A stretch of 64,000 nt of DNA from DATDOR01 sp035512695. Lineage in GTDB: Bacteria; Chloroflexota; Anaerolineae; Anaerolineales; JABWBV01. Made by a program: the position numbers and the translations under genes. Numbering within the stretch: position 1 is the stretch's first letter; each line of letters opens with the position of its first letter. The notes beneath the pieces are model-generated. The model had not been told where the DNA came from. It saw nothing but the letters and a program-made list of their open reading frames with translations, and did not search any database. Of the stretch, positions 54,031-62,093 are shown in pieces. Location: the NCBI GenBank assembly GCA_035512695.1, contig DATKDL010000146.1, positions 1-64,000 of the forward strand. The letters are read 5' to 3'.

Positions 54031-54792
54031 GAGTATCCCCTGAACCACCGGCAGCGCAGCCTGCGCCCACAGTGCGTACTGCGCGGCCGAAGGATGCAGC
54101 CCATCCCCGGCGATCAGAGTGGGGTCGTCATAGGCCAGTTCCGAGATCGGGAAGATATCGACGTATGCGACCCCGATCCGTTCCGACTCCTCGCGGTTTA
54201 TGCGATTGAATTCGGCGATCTCCTCGGTGATCACCGCGGGGGAGCGGGCATCGCGTTCGGCGAACGACGTCATGCCCCAATCCGGAATGCTCAAAACGAT
54301 CACCCGTCCCGGATCCCCGCCGGCGAGGTCGATCGCCTGCTCGACCAGCGCCGCAAACTCTCCCCGGTAATCCTCCAGCGCATAACCGCGAAACTGGTTA
54401 TTTGCCCCGATCAGCAGGCTGACAAGCTCGTATTCAGTATCGAAATCGGACGCAGCGATCGCTGCCGCCAGCTCCCCGGTCGTCCAGCCGGTCCGGGCGA
54501 GGATGTCCGGATCCTCCACCTTCACGCCGGCCTCCCGAAGCATTGCGGCCAGCTGTACGGGCCAGCGGCCGGCTTCGGGGACCGCTTCCCCGATGGTGAA
54601 GGAATCGCCCAGCGCAAGGTAACGGATCTCGGTCAACGAATCCTCCAGGGTCGGGACCGCCGTCGACAGGTTTTCCGCCTGTCCGGCTGGTCCGGTGTCG
54701 CGCGCGGAAACGCACGCGGTCGCCATAACCACGGTGATCGCGAGCGCACAACCGCCGCGACGAAATTTCGTAATATGCAATGTGAATGACAA
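54022..54792 (-). CDS. SGNH/GDSL-family hydrolase, lipoprotein
   Basis: A 256-residue exported hydrolase with lipobox TAC. SGNH blocks are visible: YLALGDSFT (Ser nucleophile), LIGANNQFR (Asn block) and GDGLHPSAAQYALWA (Asp-His). The likely start is TTG at 54792; TATAAT (54804-54809 on the plus strand) lies 11 bp upstream. Probably an esterase or lipase acting at the cell surface. Confidence 0.85.
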   Translation of the reverse strand: MSFTLHITKFRRGGCALAITVVMATACVSARDTGPAGQAENLSTAVPTLEDSLTEIRYLALGDSFTIGEAVPEAGRWPVQLAAMLREAGVKVEDPDILARTGWTTGELAAAIAASDFDTEYELVSLLIGANNQFRGYALEDYRGEFAALVEQAIDLAGGDPGRVIVLSIPDWGMTSFAERDARSPAVITEEIAEFNRINREESERIGVAYVDIFPISELAYDDPTLIAGDGLHPSAAQYALWAQAALPVVQGILGR

Positions 54793-54864
54793 GATCGGCT
54801 CGAATTATACTCACCTCAAACGTGCTATAATCGGGCGAACAGGTCCACCCCCAAGGAGGAAGTT

Positions 54865-55392
54865 ATGAGCAATCTCGGCGATCAGATCCTGTCCAAGATA
54901 ACGGACAGCAAGGATTTGCTGACAAAAATCGGGAGCAAGATCCCCGGATTCAGCGGTTACATCGACCGGCAGGAACGCCGGAACTCTGACAAGCTGTTGC
55001 GCGATACCATCTACGATCGCACGATGACCCAGCACAAGCGCGTCTCCGAACTTCAAACCGAGCTGATCAGCGAAGGCGCCATCGCCTGGCTGGACGACAT
55101 GGAAAAAGCCTCCATCCGTTTGCAGACCTTCGCCGACCGGATCCGCACCGCGACGCGCGGGTATTCCAGCGTCTTCGAAGCGGTAAAGATCGATGAAGAT
55201 GCCTTAAACAAGCTCCTGCAGTACGACAACGCACTGCTCGAGATGACGGAATCGGTCAGCACAGCGATCGATCATGTACATGCCTCCCTCGGGACCGACG
55301 GATTGAAAGCAGCGATCAGGAACCTGCAGACCGTTTCCCAGGATTGCATCGATGCGTACAACAAACGGGACGAAATCGTCCTGACAGAGTAA
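54865..55392 (+). CDS. Small helical protein preceding the SPFH gene
   Basis: A 175-residue, all-helical, charged protein with no signal peptide and no recognised domain; helices with heptad character suggest coiled coils. It has AAGGAGGA before the ATG and TATAAT at 54826-54831 (leader of about 27 nt). It lies 16 bp before the SPFH gene, so the two probably work together at the membrane. Confidence 0.65.
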   Translation: MSNLGDQILSKITDSKDLLTKIGSKIPGFSGYIDRQERRNSDKLLRDTIYDRTMTQHKRVSELQTELISEGAIAWLDDMEKASIRLQTFADRIRTATRGYSSVFEAVKIDEDALNKLLQYDNALLEMTESVSTAIDHVHASLGTDGLKAAIRNLQTVSQDCIDAYNKRDEIVLTE

Positions 55393-55408
55393 GGGAAGGA
55401 GCGAGAAG

Positions 55409-56476
55409 ATGGCCCGAATTTTCGATATCGTCGAGTACCCGAATGAGATGCGCGATGAGATCGTGCATCGCTTCCCCGAGAGTGGTCCCGGAGATTTCCG
55501 AATCGGCTCCCAGGTGATCGTGCGCGAATCCCAGGCCGCCGTGTTTTTCCGTGACGGCCTTGCGCTGGACGTTTTCGGCCCCGGCCGGCACACGATCGCA
55601 ACCGCCAATATCCCGCTGCTGATTGACAAGATCGGCGAGAAGCTCTTCAGCGACAAGACACCTTTCCCTGCCGAAGTCTATTTCGTTGCGATGCGGGAAT
55701 TCCCCGACCGGAAATGGGGCACGCCACAGCCGATCATCGTCCGCAATCCAGGGATGGGCCTCGGCGTTGCGCTCCTGCAAGGTTTCGGTACCTACAGTTT
55801 CCAGGTCACCGATCCGCAGCAGTTCGTCACGCAGGTGGTCGGGGCGCAGGGCGTCTACCGCACCAGCGACATCGAAAACCGCCTGAAGACGATCCTGCTC
55901 TCGAAACTGCAGGACTTGCTTGGCGAGACCGCCGCCAGCAACAGCGTCGTCGAGCTGATCGGCCTGACCGAAGAGCTCGGCGCCGGCGTGCGGGCGAAAT
56001 CCCAGGACGATTTCCTGGCGGTCGGTCTGACCCTCAAAACCTTCTACATCGGCAATCTCAAGCCCTCCGACAAATCGGCCGAGGAATTGCGCGCGATGGG
56101 GATGCTCGATATGACAACCTATACTCAATTGCAAGCCGCCGACGCGCTGCGCGACGCGGCACAGAACGAAAGCGGCGGCGCCGGACTGACGGCAGGCATC
56201 GGCGCCGGTGTCGGGATCGGCAGTATCATGGGCCAGGCGCTCAGTGGGATGACCGGGGCGGGACAGACCGCTGCCGGGGGCGCCGCGGCCGGTGCTGCAT
56301 CCGGTGGGGGCGGCGGCACGCCGGATGTGATGACCCCGGCCGAAGCCGCGGCCGTCCTGCGAGTATCCGAGGAGGACGTGATCGCCGCCATCGAAGCTGG
56401 CGACCTGCGGGCCCGTAAACTCGGGAATGCATACCGGATCAGCAAGACCGCACTGGACGAGTTCCTGGGCGGCTGA
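55409..56476 (+). CDS. SPFH-domain (YdjI-like) protein with C-terminal excisionase-type HTH
   Basis: A 355-residue protein. An SPFH/Band-7-like domain (about 25-230, QVIVRESQAAVFFRDGLALDVFGPGRHT) is followed by a Gly/Ala-rich linker. The last about 50 residues form a MerR/excisionase-like DNA-binding fold (MTPAEAAAVLRVSEEDVIAAIEAGDLRARKLGNAYRI). YdjI/virion-core-type SPFH proteins often end in a zinc ribbon; here that place is taken by a helix-turn-helix. A Shine-Dalgarno (GGAAGGAG) precedes the ATG. Confidence 0.82.
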   Translation: MARIFDIVEYPNEMRDEIVHRFPESGPGDFRIGSQVIVRESQAAVFFRDGLALDVFGPGRHTIATANIPLLIDKIGEKLFSDKTPFPAEVYFVAMREFPDRKWGTPQPIIVRNPGMGLGVALLQGFGTYSFQVTDPQQFVTQVVGAQGVYRTSDIENRLKTILLSKLQDLLGETAASNSVVELIGLTEELGAGVRAKSQDDFLAVGLTLKTFYIGNLKPSDKSAEELRAMGMLDMTTYTQLQAADALRDAAQNESGGAGLTAGIGAGVGIGSIMGQALSGMTGAGQTAAGGAAAGAASGGGGGTPDVMTPAEAAAVLRVSEEDVIAAIEAGDLRARKLGNAYRISKTALDEFLGG

Positions 56477-56497
56477 AATACCCCCCGATCGATAGAG

Positions 56498-56533
56498 AAA
56501 AAAGCCCCCGGCGAACCGCCGGGGGCTTTTTTT
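56498..56533. terminator. Bidirectional intrinsic terminator
   Basis: Stem 56504-56512 with 56518-56526, flanked by six A residues and seven T residues, serving the plus-strand SPFH gene and the minus-strand gene ending at 56532. Confidence 0.9.
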
Positions 56534-57239
56534 ATTCCGAGATGCCAGCCTCCAGGATGCCGGTCAGCGCCGCGAGCTGCTCGGGAGACAGCTTCCCTCC
56601 GCGCTGCTTGGCCTGGTCGCGGACCGCGTGCTTCAGGACGCTGATCGGCACGGTCGGCACAGGCGCATCGTCTGCGGCGATCTCAGCGCGTGGGTTCGTG
56701 AACACGAGTACGGGATTTGGATCGGGGAACTCGAGCTCGGGAAGCTCCTTCTTGAGGAACTTTTTCAAGGTGTCGATCTCCGCCCCGATTTCCAGGTCCG
56801 GCCGGCCGATGCCCTCCTGGGCGAAGATCCGCAGGTAGGAGAGGAACACTCCGCCGCGCTGGCGCCAGCGCCTTTTTTCGTAGGTGATCCGGCCGCGCTG
56901 CGGCTTGGGGATCAGGATCCACATACCGGTCGGGCCTGCCAGGAAATGCGGCGTCGGCGCGATGTAATGATAGAGGGTGTGCTGCCTGTCGACGCCTTTC
57001 AGGGCAGCGTTCAGCGCCTGATCCGCCCTCGGTGACCGGGCATAGCGGTTGCCGAGAAAAATGCCGACCTGGGAAAGCGCAAATCCGAGCAGGAGCGCCG
57101 CCAGCGAAAGCGGGACCTGCTCAGGGCGGACGAAGCTGATCACGAGCCCCGCAACCAGCAGGAGCAGGCCTGCCAGACTGGTGATCTGTCCCGCCCGTGC
57201 GTATTTCCGAATGTGCGTTTCGTTGGTTACGATCCGCAT
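56532..57239 (-). CDS. Two-helix membrane protein with a nuclease-like cytosolic domain
   Basis: A 235-residue protein. Two membrane helices (about 18-60) are followed by a domain with HYIAPTPHFLAGPTGMWILIP and RGRITYEKRRWRQRGG, a layout that reminds me of NERD-type nuclease-related domains. I cannot identify catalytic residues with certainty. It begins 1 bp after fabF's stop and is therefore the third gene of the plsX-fabF transcript; a link to lipid metabolism is only positional. Confidence 0.6.
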   Translation of the reverse strand: MRIVTNETHIRKYARAGQITSLAGLLLLVAGLVISFVRPEQVPLSLAALLLGFALSQVGIFLGNRYARSPRADQALNAALKGVDRQHTLYHYIAPTPHFLAGPTGMWILIPKPQRGRITYEKRRWRQRGGVFLSYLRIFAQEGIGRPDLEIGAEIDTLKKFLKKELPELEFPDPNPVLVFTNPRAEIAADDAPVPTVPISVLKHAVRDQAKQRGGKLSPEQLAALTGILEAGISE

Positions 57240-57240
57240 G

Positions 57241-58503
57241 TCACATCTCCCCGCGCAGATATTCTCCGACCACCAGGCACGCGTTCTGCCCGCCGAGCCC
57301 GAAGGAGTTGGAAAGAAAATTGCGCACCCTGTGCGCCCGAGCCGTATTGGGAACATAGTCCAGGTCGCATTCCGGGTCCGGGGTCTCGTAGTTGATCGTC
57401 GGGGGCAGACACCGGTGCCTGATTGCCAGGATTCCGGCGATCGCCTCGAGGGCGCCGGCGGCACCGAGCGGGTGGCCGATCATCGACTTGGTGGAGCTCA
57501 CCGGGATCGTATAGGCCAGTTCGCCGAATATGGCCTTGATCGCCCGGGTCTCGGTTGGATCGTTCACCGGGGTGGATGAGCCGTGGGCATTGATGTAATC
57601 GACCTCGTCCAGACCGACATTGGAGACCTGCAGCGCCCAGCGCATCGCCCGGATGGCCCCGGCGGCATCCGGGTCCAGGGCGGCGAAATGAAACCCATCG
57701 GCCGAGGATGCGTATCCCTTCACCTCGGCGTAGATCTCGGCGCCGCGGGCCAGGGCGTGATCTTCGCTCTCGAGCACGACCGCGCCGGCGCCCTCAGACA
57801 GGATGAAGCCCTCCCGGTTTGCATCGAAGGGCCGGGAAGCTTTCTCCGGACAATCGTTGAACGAAGTCGGCAGCGCCCGCATCTGCGAGAAGCCGGCCAG
57901 GGCGAAATCCCGGATGGCGGCTTCCGTCCCTCCAGCGATGATGACGTCTGCCAGGCCGCGCTCGATCTGGATCGCCGCCTCCCCAATGGTCTGGGTGCTC
58001 GTCGCGCAGGCGGTCGAGATCGTCGAGGTCACACCCAGGCACTGAAACTCGCGGGCGATCACAAAAGAGGGCGCGTTCGGCAGCGAAGTCGCCGCCGAGA
58101 ACGGGTCGACCCGGTTGAAGCCGCGCGTTTTCATCACTTCGATCTCATCGACGATGCGTTCGATCCCGCCGATCGCGGTCCCGAAGACGACCCCCGCCCG
58201 CTCCGGGTCCGGCATGGTCCCCGGCAGCCCAGCGTCGCCGACCGCTTCCTGTGCCGCTGCCAGGGCCAGCAGGGATGACCGGGCCAGCCGGCGTGCTTCT
58301 TTGTGGGCGATGTAGTCCTCCGGGTTGAAATCGAGGACCTCACCGGCGATCCTGCAGGGGTAATCGTATTTGTCCAGGTCGACCTGGGTGATCCGCCGGA
58401 TCCCGGAACGGCCGGCCGTGAGACCGGCCCAGTATTCGGCCACGGATTTTCCGAGCGGTGTGACCGCGCCCAGACCGGTGATGACAGCTTTTGTTTTCGA
58501 CAT
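57241..58503 (-). CDS. fabF: 3-oxoacyl-ACP synthase II (KAS II)
   Basis: A condensing enzyme of fatty acid elongation. The 420-residue product has the Cys-His-His triad: STACATSTQTIGEA, NAHGSSTPVND and SMIGHPLGAAGA, plus the closing NSFGLGGQNACLV. It lies 10 bp after plsX. No ACP, FabD, FabG or FabH gene is adjacent, so this is a partial fatty-acid gene set. Confidence 0.96.
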   Translation of the reverse strand: MSKTKAVITGLGAVTPLGKSVAEYWAGLTAGRSGIRRITQVDLDKYDYPCRIAGEVLDFNPEDYIAHKEARRLARSSLLALAAAQEAVGDAGLPGTMPDPERAGVVFGTAIGGIERIVDEIEVMKTRGFNRVDPFSAATSLPNAPSFVIAREFQCLGVTSTISTACATSTQTIGEAAIQIERGLADVIIAGGTEAAIRDFALAGFSQMRALPTSFNDCPEKASRPFDANREGFILSEGAGAVVLESEDHALARGAEIYAEVKGYASSADGFHFAALDPDAAGAIRAMRWALQVSNVGLDEVDYINAHGSSTPVNDPTETRAIKAIFGELAYTIPVSSTKSMIGHPLGAAGALEAIAGILAIRHRCLPPTINYETPDPECDLDYVPNTARAHRVRNFLSNSFGLGGQNACLVVGEYLRGEM

Positions 58504-58513
58504 TGAAATCCGG

Positions 58514-59506
58514 TTATCCGAGTCCTTTTTCGATTTCTTCCTTCAAAGAGCGGAGCAACCCGACACGAACCGACTGCTCCGCCAGCCGCAGGGCGCTGAC
58601 GATGGCTCTCGCCTCCGACCGCCCATGTCCGACGAATACCAGGCCGTCGATCCCGAGCAGCGGGACCGCCCCGACTTCGGCCGGGTCGAGCATCCGGCGG
58701 ACCTCCCCGAAGGCCGGCCGCACCAGGAGCCCGCCGATCTTTGTCCGGGTCGATTTCATCATGCTCTCCCGAATATTTTCGACCAGCAATTTGGCAACTG
58801 CCTCGACGCTTTTGAGGAGGACGTTACCGGTAAAACCATCCATCACGACGACATCGGCCTCTCCGGCGAACAGCTCCTTCCCTTCCACGTTTCCGATGAA
58901 GTTCAGGCCGCTCCTTTCGAGCAGCGGGTAAGCTTCCTTGACCAGGGTATTGCCCTTGCCGGCCTCCTCTCCATTCGAAAGTAATCCCACCCGGGGCCGG
59001 TCGATGCCCAGGACCGAGTTTGCGTAGACCGATCCCATCCGGCCGAACTGCTCCAGGAATTCGGGCTTGCACTCGGCGTTGGCTCCGATGTCCAGCACCA
59101 CGCAGCGGCCGGTTTTGACCGGGAAAAGGGCCGTCAGGGCCGGCCTTTTGACCCCGCGGATCCGTCCCAACTTGAACAGGGCATTCGCCATCGCTCCGCC
59201 GGTGTTGCCCATTGTGACGAAAGCGCCGGCCTCGCCGGATTTTACCATTTCAAGACCGACCGCCATGGATGTCCTGCCGCGACGTAGATCGTCGCTGGAG
59301 ATGTGATCCGTCATCGTGAACACATCCGGGGCGTGGGCGATCCGGACGGTCCCGGCGCCGGCTGCTTCCAGCCGCGGACCGAGAACATCCTCCGGACCCG
59401 CGAGGATCAATTCACAATCGAGGGTGCGAGCCGCCAGGGCCACCGCCTCGATCTCAGGATCGGGGTGGCGGTCGCTGCCCATGGCGTCGAGTACGATTCG
59501 ATTCAA
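58514..59506 (-). CDS. plsX: Phosphate acyltransferase PlsX
   Basis: PlsX makes acyl-phosphate from acyl-ACP for phospholipid synthesis. The 330-residue product carries IVLDAMGSDRHP, GNTGGAMANALFKLGRI, VLDIGANAECKPE and VMDGFTGNVLLKS. The start appears to be TTG at 59506 with GGAGG upstream. The first gene of the plsX-fabF unit. Confidence 0.96.
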   Translation of the reverse strand: MNRIVLDAMGSDRHPDPEIEAVALAARTLDCELILAGPEDVLGPRLEAAGAGTVRIAHAPDVFTMTDHISSDDLRRGRTSMAVGLEMVKSGEAGAFVTMGNTGGAMANALFKLGRIRGVKRPALTALFPVKTGRCVVLDIGANAECKPEFLEQFGRMGSVYANSVLGIDRPRVGLLSNGEEAGKGNTLVKEAYPLLERSGLNFIGNVEGKELFAGEADVVVMDGFTGNVLLKSVEAVAKLLVENIRESMMKSTRTKIGGLLVRPAFGEVRRMLDPAEVGAVPLLGIDGLVFVGHGRSEARAIVSALRLAEQSVRVGLLRSLKEEIEKGLG

Positions 59507-59525
59507 TCAACCTCCGTTGTTGTCA

Positions 59526-59592
59526 GGAAAAATTGGAAATCGAGCGCCCTGCCCGGCTCCACCGGGCAGGGCGCTCGATTTCCAATTTTTCC
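59526..59592. terminator. 31-bp perfect inverted repeat upstream of plsX
   Basis: Arms 59526-59556 and 59562-59592 around a 5-nt loop, with A5 and T5 tracts inside the stem ends. It lies between the plsX start (minus) and the tRNA promoter (plus), so it separates diverging transcripts. Confidence 0.75.
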
Positions 59593-59632
59593 AACTCACG
59601 ACCTTTCAGTTCTCCCAGTCCGCTGTCCCATG

Positions 59633-59660
59633 TTGACAACAGCCTTACCAAGATTATAAT
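59633..59660 (+). promoter_or_regulatory. Consensus promoter of tRNA-Leu
   Basis: TTGACA (59633-59638), a 16-bp spacer, and TATAAT (59655-59660): both boxes match the sigma-70 consensus exactly. Transcription should start near 59667, five bases before the tRNA. Confidence 0.85.
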
Positions 59661-59671
59661 ACGCATCCCCT

Positions 59672-59757
59672 GCGCTTGTGCTGGAACTGGCAGACAGGCA
59701 TGGTTGAGGGCCATGTGCCCCTAGGGCGTGTGGGTTCGATTCCCACCAAGCGCACCA
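59672..59757 (+). tRNA. tRNA-Leu (anticodon GAG)
   Basis: An 86-nt class II tRNA. The acceptor stem is GCGCTTG/CAAGCGC, the anticodon stem CATGG/CCATG with loop TTGAGGG (GAG at 59706-59708), the long variable arm pairs GCCC with GGGC, and the T arm is GTGGG-TTCGATT-CCCAC. A discriminator A and an encoded CCA end follow. It reads CUC/CUU leucine codons. Confidence 0.97.
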
Positions 59758-59767
59758 GGTGAAATGA

Positions 59768-59818
59768 AAAAAAGAGAGTGGGTGTGCGGTCCAGGCCCGC
59801 ACACCCACTCTCTTTTTT
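59768..59818. terminator. tRNA-Leu terminator, 22-bp inverted repeat
   Basis: Arms 59768-59789 and 59797-59818 are perfect around a 7-nt loop. A6 and T6 tracts lie at the ends. It follows the tRNA by 10 bp and precedes the leaderless SCP2 gene promoter. Confidence 0.88.
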
Positions 59819-59852
59819 CCTCGCTCCCGGCTTAAGCGTTACAATAAACGAG

Positions 59853-60257
59853 ATGACGTCGATATTCCCCTCCCCAGAATGGCTCAACGACCTGCACAAC
59901 AATCTCAATTCGGACTCCAAATATGGGGAGGTGGCGCGTAAATGGGAGGGAGATATCAGCCTGATCATCGAAAGCGATGTGCGCTTTCGGGACACGGTGA
60001 TCCTGTATCTGGACCTCTGGCACGGCCGTTCGCGGGCCGTCGAGTACGTCGTCCACCCGGACCAAAAACCGGCCGCGTTTGTGATCTCTGCCCCGTTCTC
60101 GAATTGGCTCCGAATCCTACAGGGCGACCTCAACCCGGTCCAGGCCATGGCGACGATGAAGCTTAAGGTGCGCGGGAACATGGCTTACATCATGCGGAAC
60201 GTCCCGACGGTCCTCGACTTCACCCGGGTCGCCCAGGAAACCCCTCACCACCTCTGA
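59853..60257 (+). CDS. SCP2 sterol-carrier-domain protein
   Basis: A 134-residue protein with the SCP2 layout: FRDTVILYLDLWHGRS, then PAAFVISAPFSNWLRILQGDLNPVQAMATMKLKVRGNMAYIMRN. Its C-terminal part matches the domain's lipid-binding tunnel region. TACAAT at 59840-59845 lies seven bases before the ATG (leaderless). Its stop codon is immediately followed by the AOR start, so it probably carries or presents a hydrophobic substrate for that enzyme. Confidence 0.82.
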   Translation: MTSIFPSPEWLNDLHNNLNSDSKYGEVARKWEGDISLIIESDVRFRDTVILYLDLWHGRSRAVEYVVHPDQKPAAFVISAPFSNWLRILQGDLNPVQAMATMKLKVRGNMAYIMRNVPTVLDFTRVAQETPHHL

Positions 60258-62078
60258 ATGCTTCAGCCGATCCTGAAGGTCGACCTGACGACCCGTACGA
60301 TCCGTGAAGGACCGGTTCCGCGGGATTGGGTGCGAGACTATTTCGGCGCCGCCTCGCTGGCCGCCCGGATGCTCTACGAGCACCTTACCCTCGATCTCGA
60401 TCCCCTTTCTCCCGAAGCCCCGCTGCTCTTCCTGAATGGCCCACTGACCGGGACCGCCGGTCCGGCCGTCGGGCGTTTTGTGATCTGCGCCAAATCACCT
60501 GCGACCGGACTGTGGGGCGAGGCAAATATCGGCGGGTTCTGGGGCCCCGAGCTCCGCCGGGCCGGGTTTGACGGGCTTTGGATCACCGGTGCGGCCGAGG
60601 CGCCGGTCTACCTTTGGATCCGGGATGGGCGTGCCGGGCTTCACCCGGCAGACCACCTCTGGGGCGCGACCACGTACGGGGCACAATCGGTGATCCAGCA
60701 AGAACTTGGCGAAACCGGGACTCGGGTCGCATCGATCGGTCCGGCCGGTGAGAACCGGGTCCCATTTGCCCTGATCCTCTGCGACCACGGCCGGGTAGCC
60801 GGACGGACCGGGATGGGGGCGGTGATGGGGTCGAAAAACCTCAAAGCCGTCGCCGTGAAAGGCTCCGGGGAGGTCCCGCTGGTCGATTGGGCAGCGTATA
60901 AGCCGGCCCGGTCCGCCGCCAACCGGGCGCTTCGCGATCACAACCAATCGGTCGTACTCAGAGACCTCGGGACGGCCAGCGGCGCCGAGTATTTCGATTA
61001 CCTGGGCGAACTGCCCAAGAAATACTTTCAAAGCGGGGTGATGGGGCCGGGCTACCACGCCTCCGGCTGCACCGTTTCGGAGACGATCCTGGTCGGTGTC
61101 AGCGCCTGCCATGGCTGTGTCATCGCCTGCGGTCGCGTCGTCGACCTCGGCGACGGCCGCGGCCGCCGCAAGGGCGCCGAATACGAGACGATGGCCGGGT
61201 TCGGTCCGAACCTGATGATCGAAGATATCGCCGCAGTTACCCGGCTCGGGGAGCGCTGCGATGAATTGGGTTTGGACTCGATTTCGGCGAGCAACGTGAT
61301 CGGCCTGGCGTTCAAATTCTACGAAGAGGGGCGCATCACCCCGGCCGACACCGGGGGGCTCCCACTCAAATGGGGAGATCCCGAGGCGGCGGCGGCCTGC
61401 GTTGAGGCCGCGGCAGTCCGAAAGGGTTTTGGCCGGTTCCTGGCGCTCGGCGCTCGCGGGTTCGGCAGGTATTTTGGCGCCGAGGAGGCTGCCGTCCAGG
61501 TCAACGGCTTGGAAGCTGCCTACCACGACCCGCGCGGCGCATCCGGGATGGCGCTCAGCTATGCCACCTCGCCGCGCGGCGCCTGCCACAACCAGTCGGA
61601 TTTCTTTTTCGTCGATGTCCTCGGCCAGACGGTCGATGGGCTGGGACTGACCTTTCACTCCCGCCACGCCGGCGCCGAGAAGGCGCGCGACGTCGCCATT
61701 CATCAGAACTGGCGATCGGTGAACAACGCGCTGGTGCTGTGCATCCTCGCCGAAGTCCCGCCGGACAGTATCCTCCGGCTTCTCAACGCCGCATTGGGGA
61801 TCGATGAGACCCTTCCAGGCCTGCTTCTGGCCGGGGAGCGCGCCTGGAACATCAAGCGCGTCATCAACCATCGCCTCGGTCTGACTGGGATGAACGACCG
61901 CCTGCCCCAAGCTTTCCTCGAACCCATGCCGGACGGGGGATCGGCCGGTTTCACCCCGGACTTCACGGGCATGCTCAGCGCATATTACCAGGCCCGCGGC
62001 TGGGACCCCACCAACGGTCGCCCTGCCCCGGAAAAGCTCGCTTCACTGGGTCTGGAATGGGCCCTCCCCGATCCGTGA
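60258..62078 (+). CDS. Aldehyde:ferredoxin oxidoreductase (AOR) family tungstoenzyme
   Basis: A 606-residue member of the tungsten/molybdenum bis-pterin AOR family. The N-terminal half (PILKVDLTTRTIREG, GPLTGTAGPAVGRFVICAKSP, GRVAGRTGMGAVMGSKNLKAVAVKG) holds the pterin-binding loops. The CHGCVIACG pattern (CxxCxxxC) and a distant Cys bind a [4Fe-4S] cluster. Such enzymes oxidise aldehydes to acids or reduce acids with ferredoxin. It has no gap to SCP2 and is followed by nnr; the aldehyde is unknown. Confidence 0.92.
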   Translation: MLQPILKVDLTTRTIREGPVPRDWVRDYFGAASLAARMLYEHLTLDLDPLSPEAPLLFLNGPLTGTAGPAVGRFVICAKSPATGLWGEANIGGFWGPELRRAGFDGLWITGAAEAPVYLWIRDGRAGLHPADHLWGATTYGAQSVIQQELGETGTRVASIGPAGENRVPFALILCDHGRVAGRTGMGAVMGSKNLKAVAVKGSGEVPLVDWAAYKPARSAANRALRDHNQSVVLRDLGTASGAEYFDYLGELPKKYFQSGVMGPGYHASGCTVSETILVGVSACHGCVIACGRVVDLGDGRGRRKGAEYETMAGFGPNLMIEDIAAVTRLGERCDELGLDSISASNVIGLAFKFYEEGRITPADTGGLPLKWGDPEAAAACVEAAAVRKGFGRFLALGARGFGRYFGAEEAAVQVNGLEAAYHDPRGASGMALSYATSPRGACHNQSDFFFVDVLGQTVDGLGLTFHSRHAGAEKARDVAIHQNWRSVNNALVLCILAEVPPDSILRLLNAALGIDETLPGLLLAGERAWNIKRVINHRLGLTGMNDRLPQAFLEPMPDGGSAGFTPDFTGMLSAYYQARGWDPTNGRPAPEKLASLGLEWALPDP

Positions 62079-62093
62079 TCTCGAAGGCAGCCA

